A stretch of 64,000 bases of DNA from DASRCB01 sp035653295 (GTDB lineage: Bacteria > Acidobacteriota > Terriglobia > Bryobacterales > Bryobacteraceae): positions 1-64,000 of the forward strand of contig DASRCB010000140.1 in assembly GCA_035653295.1 (NCBI GenBank), written 5' to 3'. Positions 44,198-52,920 of this stretch are shown one piece after another (position 1 is the stretch's first letter; each line of letters starts with the position of its first letter). The position numbers were made by a program, and so were the translations under genes. A model generated the notes under the pieces. It saw only the letters and a list, made by a program, of their open reading frames with translations, was not told the origin of the DNA and searched no databases.

Positions 44198-45301
44198 ATG
44201 CGCATCGCCTTCTTTGGATCGAGCCTCGTTTCCGCTTACTGGAACGGGGCCGCCACGTACTACCGAGGCATCATCCGCGCGCTGCAAGAGCGCGGGCACG
44301 AGATCACCTTCTATGAGCCGGACGCGTTCGGCCGGCAGCAGCATCGCGATATCGCTGATCCTCCATGGGCGCGCGTGGTGGTGTACGCGGGCCAAGGATT
44401 TGAGGGCGTGAACGGCGCGCTGGAGGAGGCTCGGAGCGCGGACCTGGTAGTGAAAGCCAGCGGTGTTGGCGTGTTTGACGAATACCTGGAGCGTGAGGTC
44501 CCACGCGCGCGCCGGGCTGGCGCGCTGGCGGTCTTCTGGGACGTGGACGCGCCAGCCACGCTCGATCGCGTGCGTGCCAATCCCGGCGACCCCTTCCGTG
44601 CGCTGATCCCGCAATACGATCTGGTGCTGACCTACGGCGGCGGCGAACCGGTGGTCCGCGCGTATCGCGAGCAGGGCGCTCGCGAGTGCGTGCCGGTGTA
44701 CAACGCACTCGATCCGACGACGCATTATCCCGTTTTGCCCGACGAGCGCTTCCAGTGCGATCTCGCGTTCCTGGGCAATCGGCTGCCTGACCGTGAAGCG
44801 CGGGTGGAGGAGTTTTTCCTGAAAGCGGCCACATTGCTCCCGCAACGCACGTTCGTCATCGCCGGCAACGGGTGGACGGACCGGCAGCTTCCCGGCAACG
44901 TGCGCGACATCGGCCACCTCTACACCGCCGATCACAACGCCTTCAACTGCACGCCGCTCGCGGTTCTGAACATCAGCCGCGAGAGCATGGCGCGCTACGG
45001 GTTTTCGCCGGCGACGCGGGTGTTCGAGGCGGCCGGGGCAGGCGCGTGCCTCATTACAGATCACTGGGAGGGCATCGAGGTTTTTCTGGAGCCTGATCGC
45101 GAGTGCCTGGTAGCGCGCGATGGGCTGGAAGTAGCGAGCCGGTTGAACGATCTCGACGTGACACGCGCGCAAGGCATCGGCCGGGCGGCGCGGAGGCGCA
45201 TTCTGGCCGAGCACACCTACGAGCACCGGGCGGCTCAGGTAGACGAGCTGCTCGAAGGGCGCTCGACGGGCGCGCCCGCATGTGCGTTGGAGGGCGTGTG
45301 A
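44198..45301 (+). CDS. CgeB-like glycosyltransferase 2
   Basis: A 367-residue glycosyltransferase beginning FFGSSLVSAYWNGAATYYRGIIRALQERGHEITFYEPDAFGRQQHRD. The C-terminal half has CDLAFLGNRLPDREARVEEFF and FSPATRVFEAAGAGACLITDHWEG, a spore-protein (CgeB) type GT-B pattern. Starts one base after the previous gene and overlaps the next by GTGA. Confidence 0.87.
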   Translation: MRIAFFGSSLVSAYWNGAATYYRGIIRALQERGHEITFYEPDAFGRQQHRDIADPPWARVVVYAGQGFEGVNGALEEARSADLVVKASGVGVFDEYLEREVPRARRAGALAVFWDVDAPATLDRVRANPGDPFRALIPQYDLVLTYGGGEPVVRAYREQGARECVPVYNALDPTTHYPVLPDERFQCDLAFLGNRLPDREARVEEFFLKAATLLPQRTFVIAGNGWTDRQLPGNVRDIGHLYTADHNAFNCTPLAVLNISRESMARYGFSPATRVFEAAGAGACLITDHWEGIEVFLEPDRECLVARDGLEVASRLNDLDVTRAQGIGRAARRRILAEHTYEHRAAQVDELLEGRSTGAPACALEGV

Positions 45302-46440
45302 CGAAACCGGATCGGATGCGCTTCGTCGTCCTCGGGCTATCGATCACTTCCTCCTGGGGCAACGGCCACGCAACCACGTACCGGGCGTTGCTGCGCGAAC
45401 TGGCCGCGCGAGGCCATGATGTGCTGTTCCTCGAGCGGGACGTGCCGTGGTACGCGTCCAACCGTGACCTGCCCGACCCCGGCTTCTGCCGGACCGAGCT
45501 ATACTCCAGCCTCGAGGAGCTCAAGACCCGTTTCGCGCGCGAGGTGCGCGCCGCCGATGTCGTTATCGTCGGCTCGTACGTGCCCGAAGGTGTCGCTGTG
45601 GGCCAGTGGGTGATCCGCACCGCCCGCGGCGTGACGGCGTTTTACGACATCGACACCCCGGTGACGCTGGCAAAGCTGTCGCGCGGCGATGAAGAGTATC
45701 TCAGCCCCGCGCTCATCCCGCAGTATCGGCTGTACTTCTCGTTCACCGGCGGACCGACGCTGCGCTTTCTCGAGCGGCACTACGGATCGCCGCGCGCCCG
45801 GGCGCTTTACTGCTCCGTCGACCCGGGCCTCTATTATCCGGAGCCTGAGCGGCGGAGGAAGTGGGATCTCGGATATCTCGGGACTTACGGTGAAGACCGG
45901 CAGCCGGCGTTGAACGCGCTTCTGGTGGACCCGGCGCGGCAGTGGCACGGCGGCCATTTCATCGTCGCGGGCCCGCTGTATCCCGCGCACCTGAAATGGC
46001 CGAAGAACGTGGCCCGTGTCGATCATCTGCCCCCCGGCGAGCACCGCGCGTTCTACAACGCGCAGCGCTATACCCTGAACGTCACGCGAGCGGATATGGT
46101 GCGCGCCGGGTATTCGCCCAGTGTGAGACTGTTCGAGGCAGCAGCCTGTGGAACGCCGATTATCAGCGATCGCTGGGACGGTCTGGACACGATCTTCAAA
46201 CCCGGGGCGGAAATCCTGCTGGCCACGGATACGCAGGAAGCGCTCCGCGTACTCCGCGAGATGCCGGAGCAGGAGCGGCTGCGCATCGGCGATCGCGCAC
46301 GCAGGCGCGTGCTGGCGAAGCACACGGCCGCGCATCGGGCCGCGGAACTGGAGCGGCACGTCCTCGAGTATCTGGATGTAACGAAATCGCGGCTGGTGCG
46401 CGTGGATCTATCAACCGTGGCGGCGCGCTCGCGTCTGTAG
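45298..46440 (+). CDS. CgeB-like glycosyltransferase 3
   Basis: A 380-residue glycosyltransferase: FVVLGLSITSSWGNGHATTYRALLRELAARGHDVLFLERDVPWYASNRD, then the donor region YSPSVRLFEAAACGTPIISDRWDGLD. A GTGA junction gives start 45298, but ATG at 45316 (MRFVV) matches the neighbours' starts better; the GGAGGG lies only three bases before the GTG. Last gene of the cassette. Confidence 0.85.
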   Translation: MTKPDRMRFVVLGLSITSSWGNGHATTYRALLRELAARGHDVLFLERDVPWYASNRDLPDPGFCRTELYSSLEELKTRFAREVRAADVVIVGSYVPEGVAVGQWVIRTARGVTAFYDIDTPVTLAKLSRGDEEYLSPALIPQYRLYFSFTGGPTLRFLERHYGSPRARALYCSVDPGLYYPEPERRRKWDLGYLGTYGEDRQPALNALLVDPARQWHGGHFIVAGPLYPAHLKWPKNVARVDHLPPGEHRAFYNAQRYTLNVTRADMVRAGYSPSVRLFEAAACGTPIISDRWDGLDTIFKPGAEILLATDTQEALRVLREMPEQERLRIGDRARRRVLAKHTAAHRAAELERHVLEYLDVTKSRLVRVDLSTVAARSRL

Positions 46441-46455
46441 CACACGGAGGTCCAC

Positions 46456-47307
46456 ATGAAAGGTGAAGGCCGATTTGAGGCCGAACAGCAGCAGCCCGGT
46501 GAAGAGCACCGGATGCGCGAGAAACCCAGCTCCGAGAAAGACACCCATCAGGGTAGCGGCAAGCTGCGGGATCGGGTCGCAATCATAACCGGGGGCGACA
46601 GCGGAATCGGGCGAGCGGTAGCGGTTGCGTTCGCCAAAGAAGGCGCGAACGTGACCATCGCTTACCTGGATGAGCACAAGGATGCAGAGGAGACGAAGCG
46701 CCTGGTCGAGGAAAAGGGGCGCCAATGTCACGCCATCGCCGGCGATGTCGGCCAGGAGGAGCACTGCCGCCGTATCGTCGACGAGACGGTGAGCAGGTTC
46801 GGCAAGCTGGACGTCCTGATCAACAACGCCGCCGAGCAGCATGATCGTGACTCCATCGAGGAAATCAGCGAGGACCAGTTGGTACGCACGTTCCGCACCA
46901 ACATCTTTGCTCAGTTTTTTATGGTGAAGGCCGCGCTGAAGCACCTGAAAGAAGGCAGCGCGATCGTGAACACGACATCGGTCACGGCCTATCGCGGCAG
47001 CGGGCATTTGCTCGACTATTCATCAACGAAGGGCGCGATCATCGCCTTCACGCGCTCGCTCTCGCAGAACCTCGCGAAGAAGAAGATTCGGGTGAATGCG
47101 GTCGCTCCGGGACCCATATGGACGCCGCTGATTGTGTCCACATTCCCGAAGGAGAAGGTGGAGAAGTTCGGCAAAGACGTGCCGCTGGAGCGTCCGGGTC
47201 AGCCTGACGAGGTGGCTCCCTGCTACGTATTCCTGGCCTCAGACGACGCTTCGTACATGACCGGCCAGTGTCTGCATCCGAACGGGGGCGAGATTATCAA
47301 CGGCTGA
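46456..47307 (+). CDS. SDR family oxidoreductase, general stress type
   Basis: A 283-residue SDR. A 40-residue Glu/Gln-rich extension precedes the cofactor site IITGGDSGIGRAVAVAF; NNAAEQH, catalytic S-Y-K in TTSVTAYRG...YSSTKGA, and GEIING at the end. The long acidic extension is typical of general-stress/YhxC-like SDRs. A Shine-Dalgarno (CGGAGG) precedes the ATG. It is next to the H1-like gene, 32 bp upstream. Confidence 0.9.
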   Translation: MKGEGRFEAEQQQPGEEHRMREKPSSEKDTHQGSGKLRDRVAIITGGDSGIGRAVAVAFAKEGANVTIAYLDEHKDAEETKRLVEEKGRQCHAIAGDVGQEEHCRRIVDETVSRFGKLDVLINNAAEQHDRDSIEEISEDQLVRTFRTNIFAQFFMVKAALKHLKEGSAIVNTTSVTAYRGSGHLLDYSSTKGAIIAFTRSLSQNLAKKKIRVNAVAPGPIWTPLIVSTFPKEKVEKFGKDVPLERPGQPDEVAPCYVFLASDDASYMTGQCLHPNGGEIING

Positions 47308-47339
47308 GCCGCATCTAACAGCGAAAGGAGAGTTTGTTC

Positions 47340-47906
47340 ATGGCGAGAACAGTGCAACAAGAGGTTTTGACCGACCACGACGAAATCCGGGAGTGGGCGG
47401 AGCAGCGGAACGCGTCACCCGCGTGCGTGCGTGGCACGGGTGGGCGCGGGGATACAGGCATGCTGCGACTGGATTTTCCGGGCTACAGCGGCGAAACCAG
47501 CCTGGAGCACATTGACTGGGACGAGTGGTTTCAGAAGTTCGATGAGAAGAACCTGGCCCTGCTGGTAGAGGGTGAGGGCGGCTCGGCCCCGAATTTCAAC
47601 AAGCTGGTTTCGCGCGCGACGGCAAACGGAGGGCGGTCGCGCTCCCGAGCGAGCGGCCGCGGGGGCGCCGCGAAAAAGGCAGCCGGCGGCAGGAAAGCTT
47701 CGGGTCCTAAAAAGTCGGCGAGTGCTAAGAAATCGCCGGGAAAAAAAGCCGCTGCCACAAAGTCCTCAGCCGGGAAGAAAACTGCCGGAAAGAAGGCAGC
47801 CGGACAGGGCGGCGGGGCGAAAAAGGCTGCCGGACGGAAGTCGGCGGCGAAGAAAACCGGCGGCTCGCGCGGGGGCTCGAACCGCGGAGGGGGACGTGGT
47901 CGCTAG
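47340..47906 (+). CDS. Protein with histone H1-like Lys/Ala-rich tail
   Basis: A 188-residue protein. The first 85 residues are a compact domain (TDHDEIREWAEQRNASPACVRGTG, then RLDFPGYSGETSLEHIDWDEWFQKFDEKNLALLVE) and the rest is a tail of AAKK, GKKA and GRKSAAKK repeats ending in RGGG-RG, like histone H1 or the mycobacterial/actinobacterial HupB tail. It likely binds DNA or RNA; the N-terminal domain is often seen in proteins of unknown function in soil bacteria. The ATG at 47340 is preceded by AAGGAGAG; a TTG two codons earlier is possible. It follows the stress SDR and converges with the oxidoreductase gene five bases away. Confidence 0.75.
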   Translation: MARTVQQEVLTDHDEIREWAEQRNASPACVRGTGGRGDTGMLRLDFPGYSGETSLEHIDWDEWFQKFDEKNLALLVEGEGGSAPNFNKLVSRATANGGRSRSRASGRGGAAKKAAGGRKASGPKKSASAKKSPGKKAAATKSSAGKKTAGKKAAGQGGGAKKAAGRKSAAKKTGGSRGGSNRGGGRGR

Positions 47907-47910
47907 TCGA

Positions 47911-49248
47911 TCAACCGAGCTTGTAAGGGGCCCGGTATTCGTACTGAAGCAGACGGTTCGCGCCTTCGTTGTTCGTGAACCTCTCGTTTGCGGTATCCCA
48001 CTTGAGGACCGCCTCGGTTTTTAGCGCGATATTTCCGATCAGGGTCGCCGTCGTTGATAGATGGCCGGTGAGGATATCTGCGTTGCACTTCCCCCGGCTG
48101 CGGACGCATTCGAGGAAGTTCCTCGCGTGCGCTGTATCGGCGTAGGCGTTCCCCTTTGCGCTGCGCGCCTCGATGACCGCGTGGCGTGTCTTGTCGTACG
48201 CTTCCTCGCGTCGGCGATCCAGAGGAGTGAGCGACGGGCGCGCCTGTTCGGTGATCGCTTCGGGCACGACCTCCCATCCGTGCGGGGAAAGAAACATCGT
48301 GCCCTTTGTCCCGCGGAGTTCCATCTCCGCGCCGCGCTGGTTGGCGGGCGCGCCGTTCGCGTTGAGCTGGCTAAAAGTCATGAGCGTGGGTCCGTCGAAC
48401 TCCCACATGGCTTCCAGCGTGTCGGGAATTTCGCGGTTATCTCTTACCGCATATCTGCCCCCGAATGCGGCCACCTTCCGAGGCGCGTCCTGGCCAATGC
48501 ACCAGCGCAGCGCATCCACAAAATGGGTTCCGAAGTTGGTCATCTGCCCACCTGAATACCCGTAGAACCAGCGGAAATCGTAATACATGCGATTGCGGTT
48601 ATACGGAACCCAGGGAGCCGGCCCGAGCCAGTGATCCCACGCCCACGCATCAGGGGGCGTTTCGTTGGGAGGATTTCCGATGCCGCTCGGCCATTCGTTG
48701 TTGGGGAGATGACCCCTGGCCACCGTGACCTGGCCGAGTCCGCCGGAGCGAACGAATTCGACCGCCTGGCGAACCACATCCGACGAGCGTCGCTGCGTGC
48801 CGACCTGAACGACGCGGTTGCTGCGATTCGCCGTCTCGACCATGCGGCGCCCTTCAACTACCGTGAGCGAAAGCGGCTTCTCGACATAAACGTCCTTGCC
48901 CGCGTTGCAGGCATCAATGAACATCAGGGCATGCCAGTGATCCGGAGTGGCGATTACCACGGCATCGACGTCCTTGTCCTCGAGCAGTTCGCGGTACTCG
49001 CGGTAGTGTTTAGGATTCGTGCCCGCACGTGTGGCGGCGAAGTCGAGGTAATCGGGGCGCAAATCGCAGATTGCGACCGTTTGGGCGCCGCATTCCAGAA
49101 ACGCGTCGTGCACCTGGGATCCGCGGTTGCCGAGTCCGATGAATCCCATGCGCACTCGGTTATTCGCCCCGAGCACGCGCGAGGAACTGATGGCGGTGGC
49201 CGCCGTGGCGCTGGCCAGGACGAAATCGCGACGAGTTGGCTCCTGCAT
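47911..49248 (-). CDS. Tat-exported Gfo/Idh/MocA family oxidoreductase (1)
   Basis: A 445-residue NAD(P)-dependent oxidoreductase. A twin-arginine signal (TRRDFVLASATAATAISSSRVLG) is followed by FIGLGNRGSQVHDAF (Rossmann) and EKPLSLTVVEGRRMVE with the EKP motif. The Shine-Dalgarno GGGAGGTCC precedes the ATG. Such enzymes are abundant in Planctomycetes and Acidobacteriota that degrade complex sugars. A sugar alcohol or aldose substrate in the periplasm is likely, not specified. Confidence 0.92.
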   Translation of the reverse strand: MQEPTRRDFVLASATAATAISSSRVLGANNRVRMGFIGLGNRGSQVHDAFLECGAQTVAICDLRPDYLDFAATRAGTNPKHYREYRELLEDKDVDAVVIATPDHWHALMFIDACNAGKDVYVEKPLSLTVVEGRRMVETANRSNRVVQVGTQRRSSDVVRQAVEFVRSGGLGQVTVARGHLPNNEWPSGIGNPPNETPPDAWAWDHWLGPAPWVPYNRNRMYYDFRWFYGYSGGQMTNFGTHFVDALRWCIGQDAPRKVAAFGGRYAVRDNREIPDTLEAMWEFDGPTLMTFSQLNANGAPANQRGAEMELRGTKGTMFLSPHGWEVVPEAITEQARPSLTPLDRRREEAYDKTRHAVIEARSAKGNAYADTAHARNFLECVRSRGKCNADILTGHLSTTATLIGNIALKTEAVLKWDTANERFTNNEGANRLLQYEYRAPYKLG

Positions 49249-49351
49249 TGGACCTCCCGATTACTGAGTGTATTTCACAGCTTTCCGTCCGGCAGGCGCT
49301 CTGAAACCGGGTGCGGGGCCTCGTCGGCCGGCAGGGTCTCAGCCGCTGGTT

Positions 49352-49888
49352 CTACCGGATCGCCGCTTCAATCATCCTGACCCGCTCGACAAGAGTTCCC
49401 GGCGCAACTGAGATCAGTTCGAACCCGAAATCGCGGTACGTTTCTTCGTGGATTTTCTCAAAACGCAGTGTCTCCTCGAAGCTGATTCGCCGCGCTTCGG
49501 TAGCCTTGATGAATCCGAGGTTGCGAACGAAGAACGCGCGATTCTCGTAGATTTCTTCTCTTTTGATGCGCTCCAGCTCGGTTGCGAGAACCGGTGAAAC
49601 CGTGCGCCCGAGAAACGCAGCGAGCGCCGCGGTGCAGACGGCGGAACGATCGTGAAACTGAAGCCGGTCGGGCTGAAACGAAGCCCGAATCTGACGCTCC
49701 CGTTGCAGCGCGGCGATCACGTCAATGAACGAGGCGTGCCTCCACGGTTCAATCGCGCCTCTGGCCTGCGCTGCGGCAATTACGTCAGTGGCCGCCTCTT
49801 CCACCACACTGAACCCATCGAGCTCCAATTGGCGAAGGATGGCCGTTTTCCCCGTACCCGGCGCCCCGGTGATGATGAACCTTTGCAT
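49352..49888 (-). CDS. AAA-type P-loop NTPase
   Basis: A 178-residue cytoplasmic protein. Walker A GAPGTGKTAIL at residues 8-18, a likely Walker B/acidic region QFHDRSAVC near 80. It fits the AAA_28-type small ATPases (nicotinamide ribokinase/adenylate-kinase-like). Short Shine-Dalgarno only. Unknown role; not related by motif to its exported neighbours. Confidence 0.78.
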   Translation of the reverse strand: MQRFIITGAPGTGKTAILRQLELDGFSVVEEAATDVIAAAQARGAIEPWRHASFIDVIAALQRERQIRASFQPDRLQFHDRSAVCTAALAAFLGRTVSPVLATELERIKREEIYENRAFFVRNLGFIKATEARRISFEETLRFEKIHEETYRDFGFELISVAPGTLVERVRMIEAAIR

Positions 49889-49903
49889 GGTGTCCGAGGG
49901 TGC

Positions 49904-50120
49904 TCAGTAGGTGCGAATCCGCGCTTTCTGGTAAGCGTCGCGCATTGCGTCAGACGATCCGCTTCGGCCGCCATGTATTGCCGAGGGCGGGGAGCAGATC
50001 GCGCCCATCGCACGCGCCAGCAGTTGCCTGCGCACACGATCCGCTCTTGCCGCCCTGGCTCGCCGCCCTGCGCGGCCATGATGATGGCGGAGCCGGCGGC
50101 GAGAAATTGTCGTCGGTCAT
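49904..50120 (-). pseudogene. Degraded gene with Tat-leader remnant
   Basis: In the gap between two genes one frame shows DRRQFLAAGSAIIMAAQGG, a typical twin-arginine leader, but the ATG at 50120 (MTDDNF) is in another frame, and the open sequence DAMRDAYQKARIRTY ending at the TGA at 49904-49906 is in a third. I read this as a short remnant of an exported enzyme whose frames were broken by at least two indels or a deletion. I cannot name the parent family. Confidence 0.4.
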
Positions 50121-50134
50121 GGCTGTTCCGTCCG

Positions 50135-50929
50135 TTATGGCGCCTTCCGGCGGTGGGCCTGAATGTAGCTGGCCACTGTCCTGACCGTGTCCAGCCAGAC
50201 GCCATTAGCGGGCTCTTTGGCGTACTTCAGCAGTTGCTCCAGAGCGGCGGCGCGTGTCACCTGGTGGCCGCTGGCCCCGATGTCGTGCCCGGCGAATACC
50301 ACCCAGCCACCCGTCTTCTCGGCGGTAGCGATGACCGCCCGCAGTTCCTCGAAGCTCGTCTCGTCGGAATCGATCCCCAGCAGTTGTGCGAAATCGCAGA
50401 ATGCAGGATCGTTTGCCGCCTCGTCGCGAAAGCCGCGGCCGGCGAGAAAGCGTTTGGCCACGAGCGGCACGTAGCTCTGCGTCTGCTCGCCTCGCCGAAT
50501 GAACTTCTCGCCGCACGGGTACGCAAACGTGACAGCGCGAATGCCGAGCAGTCGCTCGATATCCGCGTTCGCTCCATCCATCTCGTTCGCAATCATCGCC
50601 GGCGAGTAGGTCTCGAGCGCATGATTGCGCGACCACCCGAAGTTGCCGCTGCAGGGGTGGGAGGTGGTGTGATTGCCGATTTCGTAGCCGCTGTCCGCGG
50701 CGGCTTTCCATTGGGGCAGGCGGTCTTTCATATTCGGCGGGTTGACGTAGAACGTAACCTTCGCCCCATATCGGTCGAAAAGCGGAACGCCAACGTCCAC
50801 CTGGCTGTTGCGGGCATCGTCAAAAGAGAGGCTAACGGCGACGCGCTTGCCCTCGGGCCAGCGAAATGTGGCAGTCTGGCCGACGCACGTGCCCACCAAA
50901 CCGAGTATCGCGAGCGAGCTCAGTCTCAT
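50135..50929 (-). CDS. Exported polysaccharide deacetylase
   Basis: A 264-residue NodB-type deacetylase with an N-terminal signal peptide (MRLSSLAILGLVGTCVG). Motifs: VSLSFDDARNSQVD, GNHTTSHPCSGN (metal His pair), FAYPCGEKF, and the C-terminal FAGHDIGASGHQ. The ATG at 50929 has an ATGA overlap with the stop of the isochorismatase-like gene upstream and GGAG eight bases before it. Its sequence is not close to the deacetylase at 17.8 kb. Confidence 0.88.
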   Translation of the reverse strand: MRLSSLAILGLVGTCVGQTATFRWPEGKRVAVSLSFDDARNSQVDVGVPLFDRYGAKVTFYVNPPNMKDRLPQWKAAADSGYEIGNHTTSHPCSGNFGWSRNHALETYSPAMIANEMDGANADIERLLGIRAVTFAYPCGEKFIRRGEQTQSYVPLVAKRFLAGRGFRDEAANDPAFCDFAQLLGIDSDETSFEELRAVIATAEKTGGWVVFAGHDIGASGHQVTRAAALEQLLKYAKEPANGVWLDTVRTVASYIQAHRRKAP

Positions 50930-51696
50930 TGCCTGCTCCGCCACACGATGTCGCCGCTTGCGACCGTAGGCGCCCAGAATCGTTCGATATATTCAATCAC
51001 CAGCTCGGTTCCGCGCTCATGGCTGACGTGCGGAGAATCGGCCGGATTGTACATGCTGTCGGTGAGGTCGCGCACAAGTACGCAGGGCACACCCCAGCGG
51101 GTCATCTGCTTGATTGCGAACGAACGATTGAGCACGCACATGTTCGTGTGCACGCCCATTATCAAGACCGTCCGGATGCCGCGCATCCGCAGGTAGCTGT
51201 AGATTTCCCCACCGTTGTCCGAAATGACGTCCTGACGACCGATGGTCAACAGCGGGGTTTCGCGCGTCCAGGCTTTCCGGAAGCTCTCGCCGGTATCGCA
51301 GCCGCCTTTGGTGTCGTCGATGGGCAGAGGAGGGTCGTCGTGCGCGAGTTGAGGTGGCGGATCCGCGTGGGGAGCTTTCAGAATGGCCGCGCGCTGGGGA
51401 TAGTCTGCGTAGAAATCGATCGTCTCCGATGGTGCATGCACGATAAGAACGCCGGCGGCGCACGCTTTCTTCAGAAACGGGTCCATGCGGCCGGCAAGTT
51501 CCGCGACGCGCCGCGTAGCGCCGCTGCACCAGTGCTGGTCCCACATGTCGCAAACGATGACCGCCGTCCGCGCGGCGGCAATCCGCTTCACTTCAACGTG
51601 CGGCTGGCCGCTCGCGTCACGGCTGCGCAATGGCATCTCCAGCGACTGCGGCCAGAGGGGAACCGCCATCGCCGCCAGAAGAAGCAGGATCCGCAT
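50926..51696 (-). CDS. Exported isochorismatase-like cysteine hydrolase
   Basis: A 256-residue protein. The signal peptide (MRILLLLAAMAVPLWPQS) is followed by the isochorismatase-fold core TAVIVCDMWDQHW and the Cys nucleophile region VLIMGVHTNMCVLNRSFA near residue 178. Known members hydrolyse amides or ethers. It starts three bases after the second Gfo/Idh gene and overlaps the deacetylase, forming a three-gene run of exported or periplasmic enzymes on the minus strand. Confidence 0.86.
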   Translation of the reverse strand: MRILLLLAAMAVPLWPQSLEMPLRSRDASGQPHVEVKRIAAARTAVIVCDMWDQHWCSGATRRVAELAGRMDPFLKKACAAGVLIVHAPSETIDFYADYPQRAAILKAPHADPPPQLAHDDPPLPIDDTKGGCDTGESFRKAWTRETPLLTIGRQDVISDNGGEIYSYLRMRGIRTVLIMGVHTNMCVLNRSFAIKQMTRWGVPCVLVRDLTDSMYNPADSPHVSHERGTELVIEYIERFWAPTVASGDIVWRSRQ

Positions 51697-51699
51697 GAT

Positions 51700-52887
51700 T
51701 CAAATCTCCACGATTCGCTGTTCGCGATTCCACCGCACCCGCCGACCGTGTTTCAGAGATAAATTTGCCAGCTGCGCGGGCAGAGCGGCCTGGAAGCCAA
51801 TCGCCACCGGGGCCGTTGGCGTCTCGCGAGTTCTGACGCACTTCAGGAAGTTTGCCACGTGCACGTCCGTTGCATGAGCGAAGCCGTACTGCGAAGCCCG
51901 GCTGATGACCGCGGTCTCCTCGGCGCCCTGCCGGAATACCTGGCACGTCTCGCGGCCGATATCCATCCGCGCCGCATCGCCGTCGAGCTGGTTTAGCTGG
52001 TCGTTCTTCGTTTTGTATCTCATCGCCGCGTAGTTCAGGGCGAACGTCGCGACAAAATCCTCCGGGTACTCGGCGGTCGCCACCACCGACTCGGGCGTGT
52101 CCACTCCCGGCATATGCGGCCTGCCGGCCGATGCGTTCACCGCGCCAGGAAAGCCGGCGTTCATCAGCAGATGAATGCCGTCGAAAACGTGCGCGCCCTG
52201 GTCGGCCAGAATGCCGCCGGCGTAATCGGAGTAGAGTCGCCACTGGCGAAAGCGGTTGGCGTCAAACGGGCGGCGCGGCGCCGGGCCCTGCCACTGCTCC
52301 CAGTCCAGTGGACCGTCCAGCTTCGTGGCAGCGGGCGTCCGCAGGTTGTTGTTCAGCCACCAGGAGCGGACCATGCGAACGTTGCCCAGCACGCCCGAAC
52401 CAATAATCCCGCGCGCCTCCAGGTACAGGTCGTAACTGCGCCGCTGCATGCCGACCTGGACGATATTCCTCGATCTGGCTGCGGCGTCCATCAGCTCGAC
52501 ACCCTGCTGCGGCGTCTGGCACAGCGGCTTCTCAATGTACACGTCTTTACCTGCGGCGAGCGCGTCGAGCAGCATGCGATGGTGCCAGTGCTCTGGCGTG
52601 GCGATGAGAACTGCGTCTATGTCGCGTTGATCCAGCAGGCGGCGGTAATCGCGATACGCAGTGGCATGTGCGCCTGCGGCGGATGCGGCCGAAAGCGCCT
52701 GCTCCAGATTCGGCTCGTACACGTCGCAGATGCCCGCCACCCGGACATCACTGCTCTTCTGGAATACGCCCATAACGAACGTGCCCCGGCCGCCGCTGCC
52801 AATCACCCCGAGCCGCAGCCGGTCGCTTTGCGCGGCCATTGCCGCCATCCCGCCGCCGCCCGCGAGGAAGAACGTTCTTCGGTTCAT
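51700..52887 (-). CDS. Gfo/Idh/MocA family oxidoreductase (2), probably exported
   Basis: A 395-residue oxidoreductase. It starts MNRRTFFLAGGGGMAAMAAQ, a twin-arginine-like leader with a short hydrophobic part, then LRLGVIGSGGRGTFVMGVF and DVYIEKPLCQTPQQGVELM (EKP motif). It is 33 bp from, and divergent to, a Tat-exported isomerase, so a shared promoter region is likely. The 445-residue homologue lies 2.4 kb away. Confidence 0.92.
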   Translation of the reverse strand: MNRRTFFLAGGGGMAAMAAQSDRLRLGVIGSGGRGTFVMGVFQKSSDVRVAGICDVYEPNLEQALSAASAAGAHATAYRDYRRLLDQRDIDAVLIATPEHWHHRMLLDALAAGKDVYIEKPLCQTPQQGVELMDAAARSRNIVQVGMQRRSYDLYLEARGIIGSGVLGNVRMVRSWWLNNNLRTPAATKLDGPLDWEQWQGPAPRRPFDANRFRQWRLYSDYAGGILADQGAHVFDGIHLLMNAGFPGAVNASAGRPHMPGVDTPESVVATAEYPEDFVATFALNYAAMRYKTKNDQLNQLDGDAARMDIGRETCQVFRQGAEETAVISRASQYGFAHATDVHVANFLKCVRTRETPTAPVAIGFQAALPAQLANLSLKHGRRVRWNREQRIVEI

Positions 52888-52920
52888 GTTCGCCCGTTGG
52901 ACATCAGTCTATTATGTTTT

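Noticed and set aside
49652..51196. A 514-codon plus-strand frame across the AAA, deacetylase and isochorismatase genes
   Set aside because: It crosses three minus-strand genes with clear motifs and has no domain of its own.
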